This document shows, piece after piece, positions 11,209 to 23,051 of a stretch of 64,000 bases of DNA. The notes under the pieces are model-generated. The model saw only the letters and a program-made list of their open reading frames with translations, was not told where the DNA came from and ran no database searches. This DNA comes from Metaphire vulgaris. Its lineage: Eukaryota; Annelida; Clitellata; Crassiclitellata; Megascolecidae. Each line of letters opens with the position of its first letter. Positions within the stretch are counted from its first letter, which is position 1. Location of the stretch: assembly GCA_018105865.1 (NCBI GenBank), contig CM030841.1:9309729-9373728 (forward strand). The letters are read 5' to 3'. The position numbers were made by a program, and so were the translations under genes.

Positions 11209-12000
11209 GATACTCTGAAATTAGAAGTAAAAAATCAAATAAGTAAAATCTCGTGAATTTGTATAGCGCTTTCGAAAGTAGTAGTACCGCAGTAGCTGCT
11301 TATTTCTAGGCGCTTAATCTTGGTATGAAGTTACTTAGCAAAAGGTGGAGGTCACTCATGCAGGGTCATTTAATCCAAAGGGTCTTTGTGGTTGGGACGT
11401 AACTGTTATTGAGGAAATGATATTTGAGCATAAATGCTTTGAGTTCAGACAAGAACTTACGGTGATGTTGCAATAAGTGAAGGAAATTGTGACTCAGAAT
11501 TTGTTATTCTTTTGACCATGGTGTAGACAGCGGAGGAATGCTAGAATTGAGTTCCATAAGTTCCGGTGCAGCATATGAGAATGCACGGTTGCAGAGGTTG
11601 AGAGATGATTGCTTCAGAGGACGAAGGAGAGTGACCCGAGAGCAGGGCCGCCGAGAGGGGCAGCTGGGGCAAACGCATAGGGACCCGGCGGCCTGTGGGT
11701 GGCCCGCGCGACTTGTAGAGGGCTCGGGTTCGGCCGGTGACGTATTAATTTAACATCCCAACTCCTGAAAAACTGAAAAAGAGGGCTGAGAAGCAAAAAT
11801 GTCATCAGCAGTTCTGCAGACAGGAGCCCGGGCCGTCACGTATTACACGAACACAGTGTCCCGACGAAAAAGACCGACAAGCAAAAAAGGCCATCACCGG
11901 TTTTTCACACCGTGTGAGGGCCCGTGGCTGACCTGCACAGAGGCCCGGAATTTCTCTTGGCCAGCCTGTCTGAGAGGAAGGTCTATAGTGGATCGAGGAT
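11209..12000 (+). repeat. Dispersed repeat R1, copy 1, carrying a hAT insertion
   Basis: Sequence from AAATCTCGTGAATTTGTATA (about 11250) through GACCATGGTGTAGACAGCGG (about 11515) to 11634 is repeated at 43326-44135, and its start again at 44395-44480. The family has no recognisable coding capacity. This copy is interrupted by the element at 11643. Confidence 0.7.
11643..11968. mobile_element. hAT-like element, CAGGGCCGCCGAGAG ends
   Basis: Ends CAGGGCCGCCGAGAG and CTCTTGGCCAGCCTG are inverted; flanks CCCGAGAG/TCTGAGAG (6 of 8, both changes transitions). It holds a CGACAAGCAAAAAAGGCCA module at 11875. Confidence 0.65.
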
Positions 12001-12633
12001 GTTGTGGCATTATCAGATTTCGTAGTTAGGCCCTACTTAATTTACATAAAATATCTATTTTTCACATATAAAATTTATTTTGCATAGGCCTATATTATGG
12101 AACGTTCATTTATTCCTTCGTAAATGTGAATGGCAGTTTTTCTAAAGCGAGTTTATTTCAAATGCTATATACAGTAGATCCAATGGCGACCTGGACATGG
12201 TATCTAAATAGCTTTTATTCGGCCAAATATAATATAGATTCAATCCGTTTTTGTTCAAACTTAATAATAGCGTTTATTTTTGCATGCTTTCTGAATTAGG
12301 CCTATACTTAATTTTCCTAAAACGGTACAGGCCATAAAATTTGACGTGTTAAATATATATCAGCGTCGAAGTATGTCTACAGACTGAATAGTATACACTA
12401 TGCAGTCTACTCTATCCTGTAGTGCAGAAAACGTTCTGCACCCCAAAGGCAGGATATATTTATATGGGAAGTAAACTTCTGAATATAATCTTATGTCAAC
12501 ATTTGAGAAAGGCGCTAATTGTATCAGTAGATTGGTTTTGGAGAAAGTCGCAGCAAAATATAAAGACAGCATCTATGCCCCTGATGCTGCATGGGTGCAT
12601 AGGCGACGTGAAAACCAGACTGGTCACGGGATC

Positions 12634-12659
12634 ATCATCATCATCATCATCATCATCAT
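12634..12659 (+). repeat. (ATC)n microsatellite
   Basis: About eight perfect ATC units. Confidence 0.9.
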
Positions 12660-12787
12660 GTTGAAAACACAGCAAATCGATCTGCAGCACTGTGAATCCT
12701 GTACACTAAAGAAAGAAGGGCGATGTAACAAAGCATTTGAAAATAAATATATCAGTGAATTCCTGCGTATTCCGTGGACGAGAAAGG

Positions 12788-12977
12788 CAGTGGCGGCTCT
12801 AGGATTTGGCAAGTGGGGAGGGGGGCCTTTGGGGTGGCAACTTCTAATCATGGGGGCCAACCATTTGTTGTTTAATGTATGTAGCATTAAGTATAGGGTC
12901 CCAACTGGGAGGCCACTGGGGGCCAGGCACTCAATAGGGGCACGGGCCCCCCTGCCCCCCCGGTGGAGCCGCCACTG
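12788..12977. mobile_element. hAT-like MITE, GGCGGCTC family
   Basis: Ends CAGTGGCGGCTCTAGGATTT and GGTGGAGCCGCCACTG; perfect target duplication GAGAAAGG (12780-12787, 12978-12985). Related copies at 42377 and 50939. Confidence 0.92.
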
Positions 12978-13299
12978 GAGAAAGGTTACAAACATGCGGT
13001 AGAGGTCAACTGGATAACCAATAGCAATTGCTAATAATTACCGAACCATGGTAATGTGATCCCATCTTTAAGTTTAAGAATGGATCGCATTTTTCGTTTT
13101 GGTGCGTTATGATGTGTAAACCAGTGTTATTATAAATTCAATTTTAGTTGATCGATGACATGGAATAACCGTCCAGTTCATGGCTTCCTGAATTCGTTCA
13201 GATCTATCAACCGGACCAACTGATGTTCGAATGAATACGACAAAACGCTCTGCACACAATTGTCGAACTTAACCTCCTCCGTTGTACTTAATTTCACAG

Positions 13300-13320
13300 A
13301 TCTCCTTCGGACTTCAATAA
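13300..13320 (+). CDS. Possible short terminal coding segment of the calcitonin-type gene
   Basis: Exon 4 needs a phase-0 continuation ending in a stop. A pyrimidine-rich acceptor ending AATTTCACAG precedes ATC TCC TTC GGA CTT CAA TAA, giving ISFGLQ and a stop in phase 0. It is the first such site I noticed downstream, but a six-codon tail is easy to find by chance. Other terminal exons are possible. Confidence 0.15.
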   Translation: MSFGLQ

Positions 13321-13679
13321 CGAACCAATAACCAAGTCTAGATGTAGTCTAAACATCTTCGATTTCTTCACCGATAGGCGATAGCAAATTATAGCAGTAG
13401 ACCTATTGATTAGGCCTACATTCAGAATTTCAGATCGATTTTACAAACGTTCGATATATTTCTCGCAATGTGGATCAATTTTTCAATATCACGTTTACTT
13501 TTAAGACGTACACTGCCAAATGTTGTCAGTAATACTGTATTTTAATTGTGCTTAGATGTTAGATAGGCCTATTGGTAATATCTCTGTTTAATTTTACGAA
13601 CAGTCCTAATGAGCTTAGCGATAAAGTTGGAAAACCAGAATAAAAATGCTGAGAATGGCTTTGTGTAAATGTCGTAAAC

Positions 13680-13968
13680 CAGCGGTTCTCAACCTGTGGG
13701 TCGCGACCCCCAAGGGGGTCGAATGACGATTTGCCAGGGGTTCGCCGGAGACCTTCAGAAACATAGGGTTGTCTTTTTTATTGTTATTGCGCAAAATTTA
13801 CTCATTTTAACATGTAAAAAGGCTGACAAGCAAAAATAGAAAAAAAGGTCGTCAAGAAATTTTATTCTGCAGGGGCCCGAATTTCTCTCGGCGGGCCTGG
13901 TTGGGGGTCGCCACATCATGGGAATTGAATTAAAAAGGTCGCGGCACTATAAAGGTTGAGAACCGCTG
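13680..13968. mobile_element. SPIN-like hAT MITE
   Basis: Starts CAGCGGTTCTCAACCTGTGG and continues with GTCGCGACCCC; ends with AAAGGTTGAGAACCGCTG. A perfect target duplication TCGTAAAC flanks it (13672-13679, 13969-13976). These ends are those of the SPIN (Space Invaders) hAT family known for horizontal transfer among animals (established knowledge). A TGACAAGCAAAAA module and GC-rich sequence occupy the middle, unlike standard SPIN MITEs. Confidence 0.88.
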
Positions 13969-14034
13969 TCGTAAACGAAAGAATTTTAATCTGCATATTT
14001 CAACAAGATTCGCTTTTGTACTACTAGACATCAC

Positions 14035-14223
14035 CAGTGTTTAATCTAGGCCGTTTCCGGGGGGAAATCGCCCTCCCCCCGGAAATTTCAAATTCCCCCT
14101 CCCGGAAATTTTGGCATACTACATGGACTAACAGCAGCCACCTAGCAGAATCCCCCCGGCTTTGTCAGTTCCCCCCGGCTTTGTCAGTTTCCCCCGGAGT
14201 CCAGGAGTCTAGATTAAACACTG
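14035..14223. mobile_element. hAT-like MITE, GTTTAATCTAG family
   Basis: Ends CAGTGTTTAATCTAGG and CTAGATTAAACACTG; perfect target duplication GACATCAC (14027-14034, 14224-14231). Inside are two tandem CCCCCCGGCTTTGTCAGTT units. Second copy at 41013. Confidence 0.92.
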
Positions 14224-14304
14224 GACATCACTGACATTGAGCAGGTCATTGCGATGGCGGATTTGGAAAACCACCGAGTCATGTTTTAGTGTAGGCTATA
14301 TTAG

Positions 14305-14435
14305 AACCAGCTACAGTGGTTTTCACACAGGCTCATGCCTACTTAGCCTCCTAAACCACTTTAAATCACATTACTATTATTATTATTACAATTATTATAA
14401 TAATAAAATAATAATAATAATTATTATTATTATTA

Positions 14436-14505
<70 letters not shown>

Positions 14506-14510
14506 AATAG
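14305..14510 (+). mobile_element. SINE tail plus (ATT)n
   Basis: Contains one copy of the unit CTACAGTGGTTTTCACACAG followed by GCCTACTTAGCCTCCTAAAC and a long ATT run. This is the single-copy form of the unit amplified at 25033. Confidence 0.65.
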
Positions 14511-14645
14511 TATTAGTTCCGTGGAAGGCGACTGCGTTAAATATCTGGAGCGTCACGGATATTCGTTGTAGGAGAAAGGATGTCTCTCTTTCATCTCCAG
14601 ATTGTCGTGATATTCTTATTAGCCAACAAATCACTTAAATTCCAG

Positions 14646-14735
14646 TTAATATTAATATTAATATTAATATTAATATTAATATTAATATTAATATTATTAT
14701 TAATAATATTAATATTAATATTAATATTAATATTA

Positions 14736-14766
<31 letters not shown>

Positions 14767-14770
14767 GAAC
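14646..14770 (+). repeat. (TTAATA)n and (ATT)n microsatellite
   Basis: Hexanucleotide TTAATA array with an internal inversion centre at about 14697, grading into ATT. Confidence 0.9.
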
Positions 14771-15255
14771 TATACAAGTGAATTATATATTATTATCGTT
14801 ATCATTATCATCATGTACATCAGCAGAATTTCATCAAATACAGACTTATACATTGGCAGCTTCTGAATAATATTTGAATTAGACTGCACTCTGGTGCAAG
14901 CTTTGCAGCCTTTAATTACGATTTATGATGGAGTGGTCAAAAGCTGCAGAACGACTAAGTATATCGATGCAGTCCACAATCACCCCTTCCTATGCAGATG
15001 CATTTTACTTTGAGTTTGCACAGATGATTGAGTCAAGTGGAGTGGGAAGCTGGGAGCGTGTAAAGTGTGAAAATGTGAAAGGAGTGAACCAAGGGTGGAA
15101 CCTTTAGCAGAGCAACAAATAAATCCTTGCAAAATGACAACTAAGATCATATACAGACACTGAATGCGATTTCAGAAATAAGAAATGCATGACTGAGGCA
15201 ATCCAGAGCTACAACGGCGATCCTAGTCTACCTTTTAGCCAAAGTAAAAGTATCC

Positions 15256-15257
15256 TA

Positions 15258-15303
<46 letters not shown>

Positions 15304-15365
15304 ACTGTACTATACTATACTATTTAGTTTAGTTTAGGTATATATGTGTATATATATATAGTATA
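15256..15365 (+). repeat. (AT)n microsatellite cluster
   Basis: About 20 AT units followed by ACTAT/TATATA-rich sequence. Confidence 0.9.
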
Positions 15366-16223
15366 TATAGCGTGTTCCTAGACAGCTTATTCGGCAGTGT
15401 CAGCACTTCTATGTTAGATGGACTATTTACTCTGGCTTACTTACTTACTTACTCTGGAGTAAGGATGTACGGAGTGCGGAGTGGAAATTAAAATGGCCTG
15501 CAAAAGTTTCATTGGGCCCGACATGTGAAGGCCCGACATGTGAAGTCGCCTATTGATCACAAAGGATGGCTTTGATAAATACCTGACAAAACAGCTGCAC
15601 TATAGACGCGTATACTACAAAGCAAGTTCACCAACATGGTATACACTGTAGTATGAACACAAGCAGTAGGCCGGTCTATTGTTTGTAGTCCTATTAAGAT
15701 AAGGTTTCGAAATATTGACGATTAATAGTACATGCAAGTTTATAGCGTCAAAATCTTTCAGGATAACTTTTGAATTCAGCGGACATAGGCTAATAGATCT
15801 TTTAGGTGTTTGACGAATTGAAAAAGCAGTCAATGAAAACTCTTCTATCTTGCAAACAGTTTTATAATATATTCATTCGATCGATTATCCAAAAATAATT
15901 ATCATTACCTAATTTTCTGAGTAAATTATATCAAAAATACGTGTCACCGAGTCAACAAGACGTAGCCTCTTTTATTAACAGTATAGCATTTCGCGTTCAT
16001 GTTCGTGCATTGGCATGCAAGCAGGTTTATTTATAAAAAATAATAATACGTCGCCTTCTTTTGCATCTGTTAACTTCTTGTAAAACGATGCAAAACGCGA
16101 TGCTCTCTTGGAATTGGCAAGTTCATTGTGGGCGCATACAGGCGAAATCGGTTCTTCAAGCTATTCAAATTCTCCCTCCCAAAACTAAAATATTGCAATT
16201 CTTCCAAACCTGAGGCAGGTAGG

Positions 16224-16406
16224 CAGTGTTTTATCCAGACTCCAGGCCTTTGGGGAGATTGAGGCTTTCGGGGGGAAAATCGATTTGGTTGGAGGGGAAA
16301 AGACAAAATTCAATGCAAAATTTGTGTAAGTGCTGGGATTTTGGGGGGGAATTTTGAGGTTTTGGGAAGGAAATCTCCCCTCCTAACAGGCCTGGATAAA
16401 ACACTG
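16224..16406. mobile_element. hAT-like MITE, GTTTTATCCAG family
   Basis: Ends CAGTGTTTTATCCAGACTC and CCTGGATAAAACACTG; perfect target duplication CAGGTAGG (16216-16223, 16407-16414). Sister copy at 19144. Confidence 0.93.
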
Positions 16407-16703
16407 CAGGTAGGCCTGTGTGTGGTTATTTATTTTTGTTCAGTGCGTACTGGTCATACATGGGACATGGGAAATGTCCAAGACTCCGTAAGGGTATAAT
16501 GAATTCAATTATCCAATAGGCTTCTAAGCAGCGATCACATAAGTTTTAGTGATTTTTCATAAGATACTAGTGTGTCAAATGAAATTAATCAAAATTGAAC
16601 CGCGACATAACATTCAATCACCTTTGACAGGAATGCTTCAAGTGTGACTGATGAAAGGACCTCTATGTTTGTTCATCAATATCCAGGCCTACGCAACTTT
16701 AAA

Positions 16704-16795
16704 CGCGGTATGGTACGGTATGGTACGGCACGGTACGGCATGGTATGGTATGGTATGGTATGGTATGGTATGGTATGGTATGGTATGGTATGGCC
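16704..16795 (+). repeat. (TATGG)n minisatellite
   Basis: About 18 pentamer units; the first six carry CACGG/TACGG variants, the rest are perfect. Confidence 0.95.
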
Positions 16796-16968
16796 CCATT
16801 TGGTGGACTGATGCCAGTAGATGAGCTCAGTTTCGCAATTTGACACCAGTGCTGTTTGGCAATACGACGTCTTTAATTATATCCACGATACGAAAAATCG
16901 AAAATATTTTCTCAAAAGAGACAATATATTTGTGTCTGTGTCGATCTAATGGAACTGGTTATGCTGCA

Positions 16969-17126
16969 TCAATGCGCCGCTGTCGCTGAAACGAAGCGCC
17001 ACCTGGCGAATGCGACAGTAGACACGGTCATCGGTAGCATCAGTGCTGCTGTGGGGCGTCGCATCGACGACGACCGATGGGTAGAGACGGAGTGGCTGCT
17101 GGTCTGACCAGAGGACGGTAATTCAC
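16969..17126 (-). CDS. Candidate alternative last exon of ephrin (membrane-anchor tail)
   Basis: This GC-rich 158-base segment in AT-rich DNA is open on the minus strand in phase 1: two bases plus 52 codons including TGA. It reads G-ELPSSGQTSSHSVSTHRSSS, a Ser/Thr-rich linker with small residues suitable for a GPI omega site. MRRP follows, then a hydrophobic stretch (TAALMLPMTVSTVAFA), a short tail and the stop. Joining the internal donor of exon 5 (phase 1) keeps frame and gives SSG-ELPSSG. This would supply the membrane anchor that exon 5 lacks. Weak points are a modest acceptor (CCATGTCGGGAG), basic and polar residues after the hydrophobic run, and the distance. The opposite strand also carries an open frame over the same bases. 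Confidence 0.3.
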
Positions 17127-17254
17127 CTCCCGACATGGGAAAACTTTCAAGGTTCTCTTCAACGTCTTTGATTTTCGAAGCTGAAATTCAATTGTCAAAG
17201 AGGATTGCTTAATTAAATATAACTTAGCTTATATCAGCGGCGTCAATACCGTGA

Positions 17255-17430
17255 GGGCAGGGTCATTTCTAGGATTATTATAAATTTGGGGGGTGTCGGT
17301 AAATTATGGGGATCCCCTGCCAAAAAAGTCTGGTCTGGCAAGCAAAAAAGATCATCCCATAGCTGAAATTGGGAGATGTCGGTCTCAAATTGGGGGCTGT
17401 TGGGGGAGGGTGCGTGACGGTCCTTTGGTA
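17255..17430. mobile_element. Truncated CAGGGTCATTTTTAGG-family element
   Basis: Left end CAGGGTCATTTCTAGGATT and the interior, including a GGCAAGCAAAAAAG module at 17337, match the element at 10185. The right end is missing. Confidence 0.6.
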
Positions 17431-17911
17431 CGGATCCTCACAAAAATGTGGTTGTGAGGGTCCATAAGACTTTGGACCCTAACAAAAATCTGAATAAATC
17501 TAGGCCTATATTTAACCGTTGTACGATTATTTAAAAAATTGTTGCGTTGGGCAGATAATAGATATAATCAGCAAATGGTATTTTGGAATATTAATAAGTT
17601 GGCCTAATAAGAATTACTGTCTGCTGAAAGGGTACGCGGTACACTCCTTCAGCGCAGCACAAGCGGGCGCAATAACGGTTGGACCCTCACAACTTTTACT
17701 ACAGATTGACGCCACTGTCTTATGATATTATATCTATTGGTCCGAGAATAACTGATTATTGTGTCGAATATTGCACATTTGTTTTAAAACTTTTAAATAA
17801 ATCTCACGCCGAATTTCGAGTCCAAACTACAGAATTAAATTTTGCGAATCTTCTTGCCACCTCACCCACCCCACGGTCCCCACCCCATCCCAACTACTGT
17901 GACCGTCCAAA

Positions 17912-17942
17912 AGATTAGCAAAGGGGCGTCCTTTGCTAATCT
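17912..17942. repeat. Perfect 13-bp hairpin
   Basis: AGATTAGCAAAGG and its exact inverse are separated by GGCGT. It is flanked by GACCGTCCAA and TTGGAGGGTC in loose inverse orientation, so it may be the centre of a decayed element. Confidence 0.6.
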
Positions 17943-18390
17943 GTTGGAGGGTCAAAATAGTTGGAGGGTCACAATAGTTGGGGTGGGTGGGAAGAAGATA
18001 TAGAGGGTTAGAAACTCATCGTCTCTTACAGACACCCCTATAGTGTGTTTATTTAAAGACGCGTCCGTCAAAAGGCGATTGACGTAACTCTATCAACGTC
18101 TATAGTAGTCGGACAGTGGCGAGTAAATCCACCAGTAAACGTGTAACATTAAAAATTTGAGAAACGACACAAGAGCGAAACAGAATTATACCGCACAATT
18201 CCGTATTAATCTGCTACAAATCCATCAATCGACGTCTATACTCTATATAGCGCCACTACCGCAATGCCTTGGGTATGAGCCGATAGCATGCATGTCAACT
18301 CCAGTCCGATTTAGGGCCATGCATGGTCAAACCGGAAGGTTCAATCCAGATCATCGGGAAAGCGATCAGCGGCGAATAGGTCCAGTCGTC

Positions 18391-18491
18391 CATCGATGTA
18401 AAAACGTTGGAAACGTAATAAAAACCGTAAAAATCGTAAAAACGTTATAGAAATTTTTTTAAAAACGTAAAAACGGTTTTTACATCTATGG
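18391..18491. mobile_element. Short inverted-repeat element rich in GTAAAAACG
   Basis: CCATCGATGTAAAAACG and CGGTTTTTACATCTATGG form inverted ends around several CGTAAAAA units. No target duplication was found. Confidence 0.35.
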
Positions 18492-18971
18492 CCCGGTCAA
18501 ACAGGTCGGATCTAAAATGCGCTGATTAGTAATATATTATAGAAAGTGATGTTGGCAACCTGTGTCGACAAGTGAGGAGGGATTTTTAGTCCCAACTTCC
18601 AAGGCAACTTCTAACAGCAGTTCAGGTAATAAATAGACTGACTGCGTATTAAAGCGCAAGCGAAGTGCTTGGTCTGATCTCCGCTGATACGTAAAACGAA
18701 TGAGTCTCACGCTCACGCGTTCACACCGTTTGCGACTGTTCTTTCTGGTTCTGTTCGACGGTGATTTAGCGAAGGAAATTGCTTTCCTAGATTTATTTAG
18801 CGTCGAGGCGTTCGATGGTCGTCTGTCATCTAACGATAGACATGCAATTGGACATCTTATTCGGTCTGCGCTTAATTAACAGATCAATCGCTTTGGAATC
18901 ATTGAATTTTCCTCCGTTTTGGTCAATTTTAAACGGTTTTTTACCTGATCTGTTGGTCATAAGTCATTGAA

Positions 18972-18975
<4 letters not shown>

Positions 18976-19009
<34 letters not shown>
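18976..19009 (+). repeat. (CT)n microsatellite
   Basis: About 17 CT units. Confidence 0.9.
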
Positions 19010-19143
19010 ATGAGCATCTTACTCAATTTACACACCTTTTCTGCTGCAAAACTTCATATCACAGCAGTTCAAATGCATCAAGACGATTGTGTTAAGAATG
19101 TTCCAGTAAACACCGATAACGCGACCAAGACAAGGATCCGTAT

Positions 19144-19329
19144 CAGTGTCTTATCCAGACTCCAGGCCTTGGGGGGAGAAATTGAGGCTTTCGGGGGGGA
19201 ATTGACTTGGTTGTAGGGAAAAAGGCACAGTTCAATGCAAAATTTGTGTAAGTGCTGGGATTTTTGGGGTAATTTTGAAGTTTGGGGGGGGGGGAATCTC
19301 CACTCCTAACAGTCCTGTATAAAACACTG
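19144..19329. mobile_element. hAT-like MITE, GTTTTATCCAG family
   Basis: Ends CAGTGTCTTATCCAGACTC and CTGTATAAAACACTG; perfect target duplication ATCCGTAT (19136-19143, 19330-19337). Sister of 16224. Confidence 0.93.
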
Positions 19330-19521
19330 ATCCGTATTAACCGAAGCAAAAAGCTCTCCATTAATCGATGGCCTATGTAATCGGAGTGTGTGCTAACAAG
19401 GCTTCACTGTGTCTGTCTCAAAATTAAAATTTGGCTTCGATCATTCGAGGAACGTTTGCAAATATTGGACGATTAAGCATGTAAAGGTAAAAAGGAATTC
19501 GTCATAGAAATTTATGATAAC

Positions 19522-19766
19522 CAGAGATGTAGCAAGTACACAATGCTTCAAGTACAAATACAAGTACAAGTGCCTGGCCCCCAAGCACAAGTACAAGTAC
19601 AAGTACTTGCATTACAAAAGCTTCGAGTTCAAGTACAAGTACAAGTATCTAGCCTCCAAGTACAAGTACAAGTACAAGTACTTGCATTCCAAAAACTCCG
19701 AGTACAAGTAAAAGTACAAGTACCTGGCCTCCAAGTACAAGTACAAGTACAAGTACTACACCTCTG
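19522..19766. mobile_element. hAT-like MITE built of GTACAA repeats
   Basis: Ends CAGAGATGTAGCAAGTAC and GTACTACACCTCTG; perfect target duplication ATGATAAC (19514-19521, 19767-19774). The body is three copies of a roughly 75-base unit, each made of TACAAG hexamers plus a CCTGGCCTCC/CATTCCAAAAACT block. The hexamers keep several frames open on this strand, but the translations are repetitive, not genes. Confidence 0.9.
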
Positions 19767-19853
19767 ATGATAACTATTGGGGTGGAAATCTGTAGGCTAT
19801 GTCTATCTATCTATTGCTGTCGATAATGCAGATCTACATTAATGATGATAACG

Positions 19854-19894
19854 ATGATGACTGATGATGATGACTGATGATGATGACTGATGAC

Positions 19895-19940
<46 letters not shown>

Positions 19941-19949
19941 AATGATGAT
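19854..19949 (+). repeat. (ATG)n microsatellite
   Basis: TGATGA-based array with ACTGATG interruptions. Confidence 0.9.
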
Positions 19950-20086
19950 GGAACAGAAAAAATTAAGTAAATAGATGAAGACACAGGATCAAAATCCGAA
20001 AGACAGTTACTGAACAAATGCTATAGGTCGTATAGGATAAAGTGATAATGATATAGAATAAAGTGATAAGTTTTATATACAAATGA

Positions 20087-20087
<1 letters not shown>

Positions 20088-20133
<46 letters not shown>
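20088..20133 (+). repeat. (ATT)n microsatellite
   Basis: About 15 ATT units within a local duplication of ATACAAATGATATAGGA sequence. Confidence 0.9.
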
Positions 20134-20135
<2 letters not shown>

Positions 20136-20416
20136 ATACAAATGATATAGGATTAAGTGATAAGCTTACGTTAATGCTATATTTAATTGGCTAGATGCAG
20201 TAAAAAAACTGTCAAAGACAAACTAATGACGCAAAATCAAAAAGAGCTTTTCTCCCATTATACTTGATGACCTGTACCAGAATGTTCTGGAACGGAATGG
20301 TTCATGTTGTTATGTTTTCTTTCGTTCGGCTCGTTCGTCGTCAGTTGAACCGCCCGATCGTCCTCGGGTGGTTCCAGCGTTGGCGGTGTGAGACCGACAT
20401 GGTGGCGTCGACTTAC

Positions 20417-20442
20417 CCCGCCGCTGGTTGATGGAAGGAAAC
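20417..20442 (-). CDS. Candidate ephrin micro-exon
   Basis: This is a 26-base open segment between a very good acceptor (GATTTTGTTTTTTTAAG) and a perfect GTAAGT donor, on the strand and side where ephrin linker exons are expected. In phase 1 it would encode GFLPSTSGG, similar in flavour to the exon 5 linker (GTFPFIPSSG). Its outgoing phase (0) does not fit the tail candidate at 17 kb, so it is offered only as an exon-like signal. Confidence 0.2.
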
Positions 20443-20799
20443 CTTAAAAAAACAAAATCGCAAATAAAGGTCTGTTGAACAGGGCTGCAACAATCAACAT
20501 CGAAGCTAGAGAAACGCGATTGGTAATGGGATTATGGCATTTCGGTTGGTTTGATATGCGGCGAATTAGAGTGTTTCGATAGCTTTGCCATTGAACCTCA
20601 TTCGACTAACTCTGGTCTGCCTCAGAGGAAAGTCAACTCTCTATGGAATGTTGAGTAACTCGGGCATTTGTATGCTCACTGGTGCTCAGGGCAGGATTAA
20701 CCATGTTGCACATATTTCAATTGAAACGGACCTACTAAAACGTAGCAATTATCAAAGCGCTGAATATAAATTTAATATTAAATTATACTTATTATCACT

Positions 20800-21014
<215 letters not shown>

Positions 21015-21423
21015 GAATAGCAGTAGTGACGATAGTTATATTAACTTGCAGTATTAGTAGCAGCAATGGTAGTACTAGTAGTTGGTCTACTAGTAGTTGT
21101 AGGCCTACTGTAGTAGCAGAAGCTGTAGGCTAGTCGCAGTGGTATCGGCAATGGGGGTGTTATATAGCCGTACAGACTCATTCAGGCATCATAGAAATCT
21201 TGCCTATCAAAGCATATATCAGACTTCGCTTGGTTGACTTCAACTGATTGCCACCGTTCTATATACGAAAGAATCGTTGACTTTCTATGTCTGAAGCGTT
21301 GCACAAGTTTTGCACAGAAAGTCAAAGCAATCCGCACTTTGACGCTCGAGCACGACAGAGTGAAACTGCTTTGCCTCGAATCTCTTTATTGCTATACGGC
21401 TTATTTGAACGCCTCGATGCACG

Positions 21424-21732
21424 CAGGGGCGTAGCCAGGAATTTGATTGGGGGTATAATTTGGAGGGAGGGGTATATATTGCTAAATATATATATATATA
21501 TATATTATAATACTTTATAAAGTGTTGGAGTTGCCGGGAGGAGGGTTGGAAGGTTGAACACCCCAGCTAACTTTGCAACCCTCACAAAAATCGCATATCG
21601 GGTACATGCAGTTTCTGTCGTTCACTGAATTTCAGCTTAACCCCCAGCTCAAATTTCACCACTCCAAAACTGACTTTATATATATTATTATAAATTTTAT
21701 ATATTAACCTCCTCCCAGTCGCTACGCCTCTG
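21424..21732. mobile_element. hAT-like MITE, GCGTAGC family
   Basis: Ends CAGGGGCGTAGCCAGGAATT and CAGTCGCTACGCCTCTG; target duplication GATGCACG/GATACACG (7 of 8). Confidence 0.85.
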
Positions 21733-21740
21733 GATACACG

Positions 21741-22855
21741 CAGTTCAAACCGAACGAAGCTTTTAAACTAAAGATGCTAGAACATAATACAATAATTATC
21801 CGTCAATGTTTCCTTATGCAGATTCGTTAATGATGAAGTTCAACAGAAGGATTGCACAGACAACGTTTAGAACAGACTTATACCTTGTACTGCCTCTTGG
21901 CTTTGGTATTCCATTACGATTAAAGCATCGTCTTGCTTCATCACTACGCCGTCATCATCATCATCATCATCGTCTGTTCTTTTGAGATGAATTTCTTCTT
22001 CTGAACAAAACACAACAGATTTGCTGCCACAAAAGATTCAGAGACAGCGCAGCGCCATTAAAATGCCTGGCATCTCGTAACATCGTAAGCTAAACCATGC
22101 TTTCAGACCTCTTTCTGAGCCCTTTATTGGTTTCAACGCTATTGGACGATATCGAAGCATATATTATGCATAGGAACTGCATGAAAGACTTCCGAGTTTG
22201 ACATAGCAAAGAAGACACGTTATATGATACGGGAGGAAAGGGAAAATTAAGCAGTAGTCTGCTTTCTGTGTCGTTATAACCTGAAGCGATAAGGCAGCCA
22301 ACGGTTTTCGGAGATATTGGCAACGGGCACGATGTTTTTGCTGTATCATTTCAATGCGTTGATATTTTGACATTTTGATTTCTACTTTTTTCGATCTGTC
22401 ATTTTAACGGTCCATGCATATATACATTATACAATGCATGATAAACTTGCAAAAGTACTTTTTAAAATAATAACTGGATTTTTAAGCGGTCTAGCATAAT
22501 TTCTCCAGTGTTTAAAACCACTGTCATTCATGTATAGTTCTCGCTTCCGTTTTCAGCTAGCGCAGAGAGTTCAAGACTCTGCGAAGTAAGTAAGGGAGTA
22601 GTTCGAAGTGTCGGCCGGGTGGATATCGGATCGAATGCAATTGATTTTATTCTGTTTGTGGTGATTCTGTAAAATACGGAAAGCAACAGCCGAGTTTAGG
22701 ATGCACTGCGGATGTGCGAACAATGTGATCGAGCAACGACAGTATTATTGTAGAGCGCTCCTTCTCGTTATATGTTGGGCCTGCTTAAAATAAGCGTCAA
22801 GATCTTCAGATAATCATCTCAGAATTATTCAGTAATGACTTCTCGAATTCTGATT
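21741..22855. other. Unassigned sequence downstream of the ephrin core exons
   Basis: No supported gene. It holds a short (ATC)n at about 21953 and low-complexity AT sequence. Open frames here have no family signature. Confidence 0.3.
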
Positions 22856-22991
22856 CAGAAAGAGAGGAGAGAGAGACAGACAGAGACAGAGACAGAGAGA
22901 GGAGACAGAGAGAGACGGAAAGAAGAGATAAATAGATAAATATATAGATAACTAGATAGAGACAGAGAGAGGGAAGAGAAAGAGAGAGCGC

Positions 22992-23051
<60 letters not shown>

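Noticed and set aside
12493..13002. 169-residue frame ending in Pro/Arg-rich sequence
   Set aside because: It crosses an (ATC)n run and then a hAT element with perfect target duplication.
16961..17107. Plus-strand frame with ETKR ... SISAAVGRR resembling an amidated neuropeptide
   Set aside because: It overlaps a better minus-strand exon candidate, lacks a signal peptide and a convincing acceptor, and the basic pairs can arise from CG-rich sequence.
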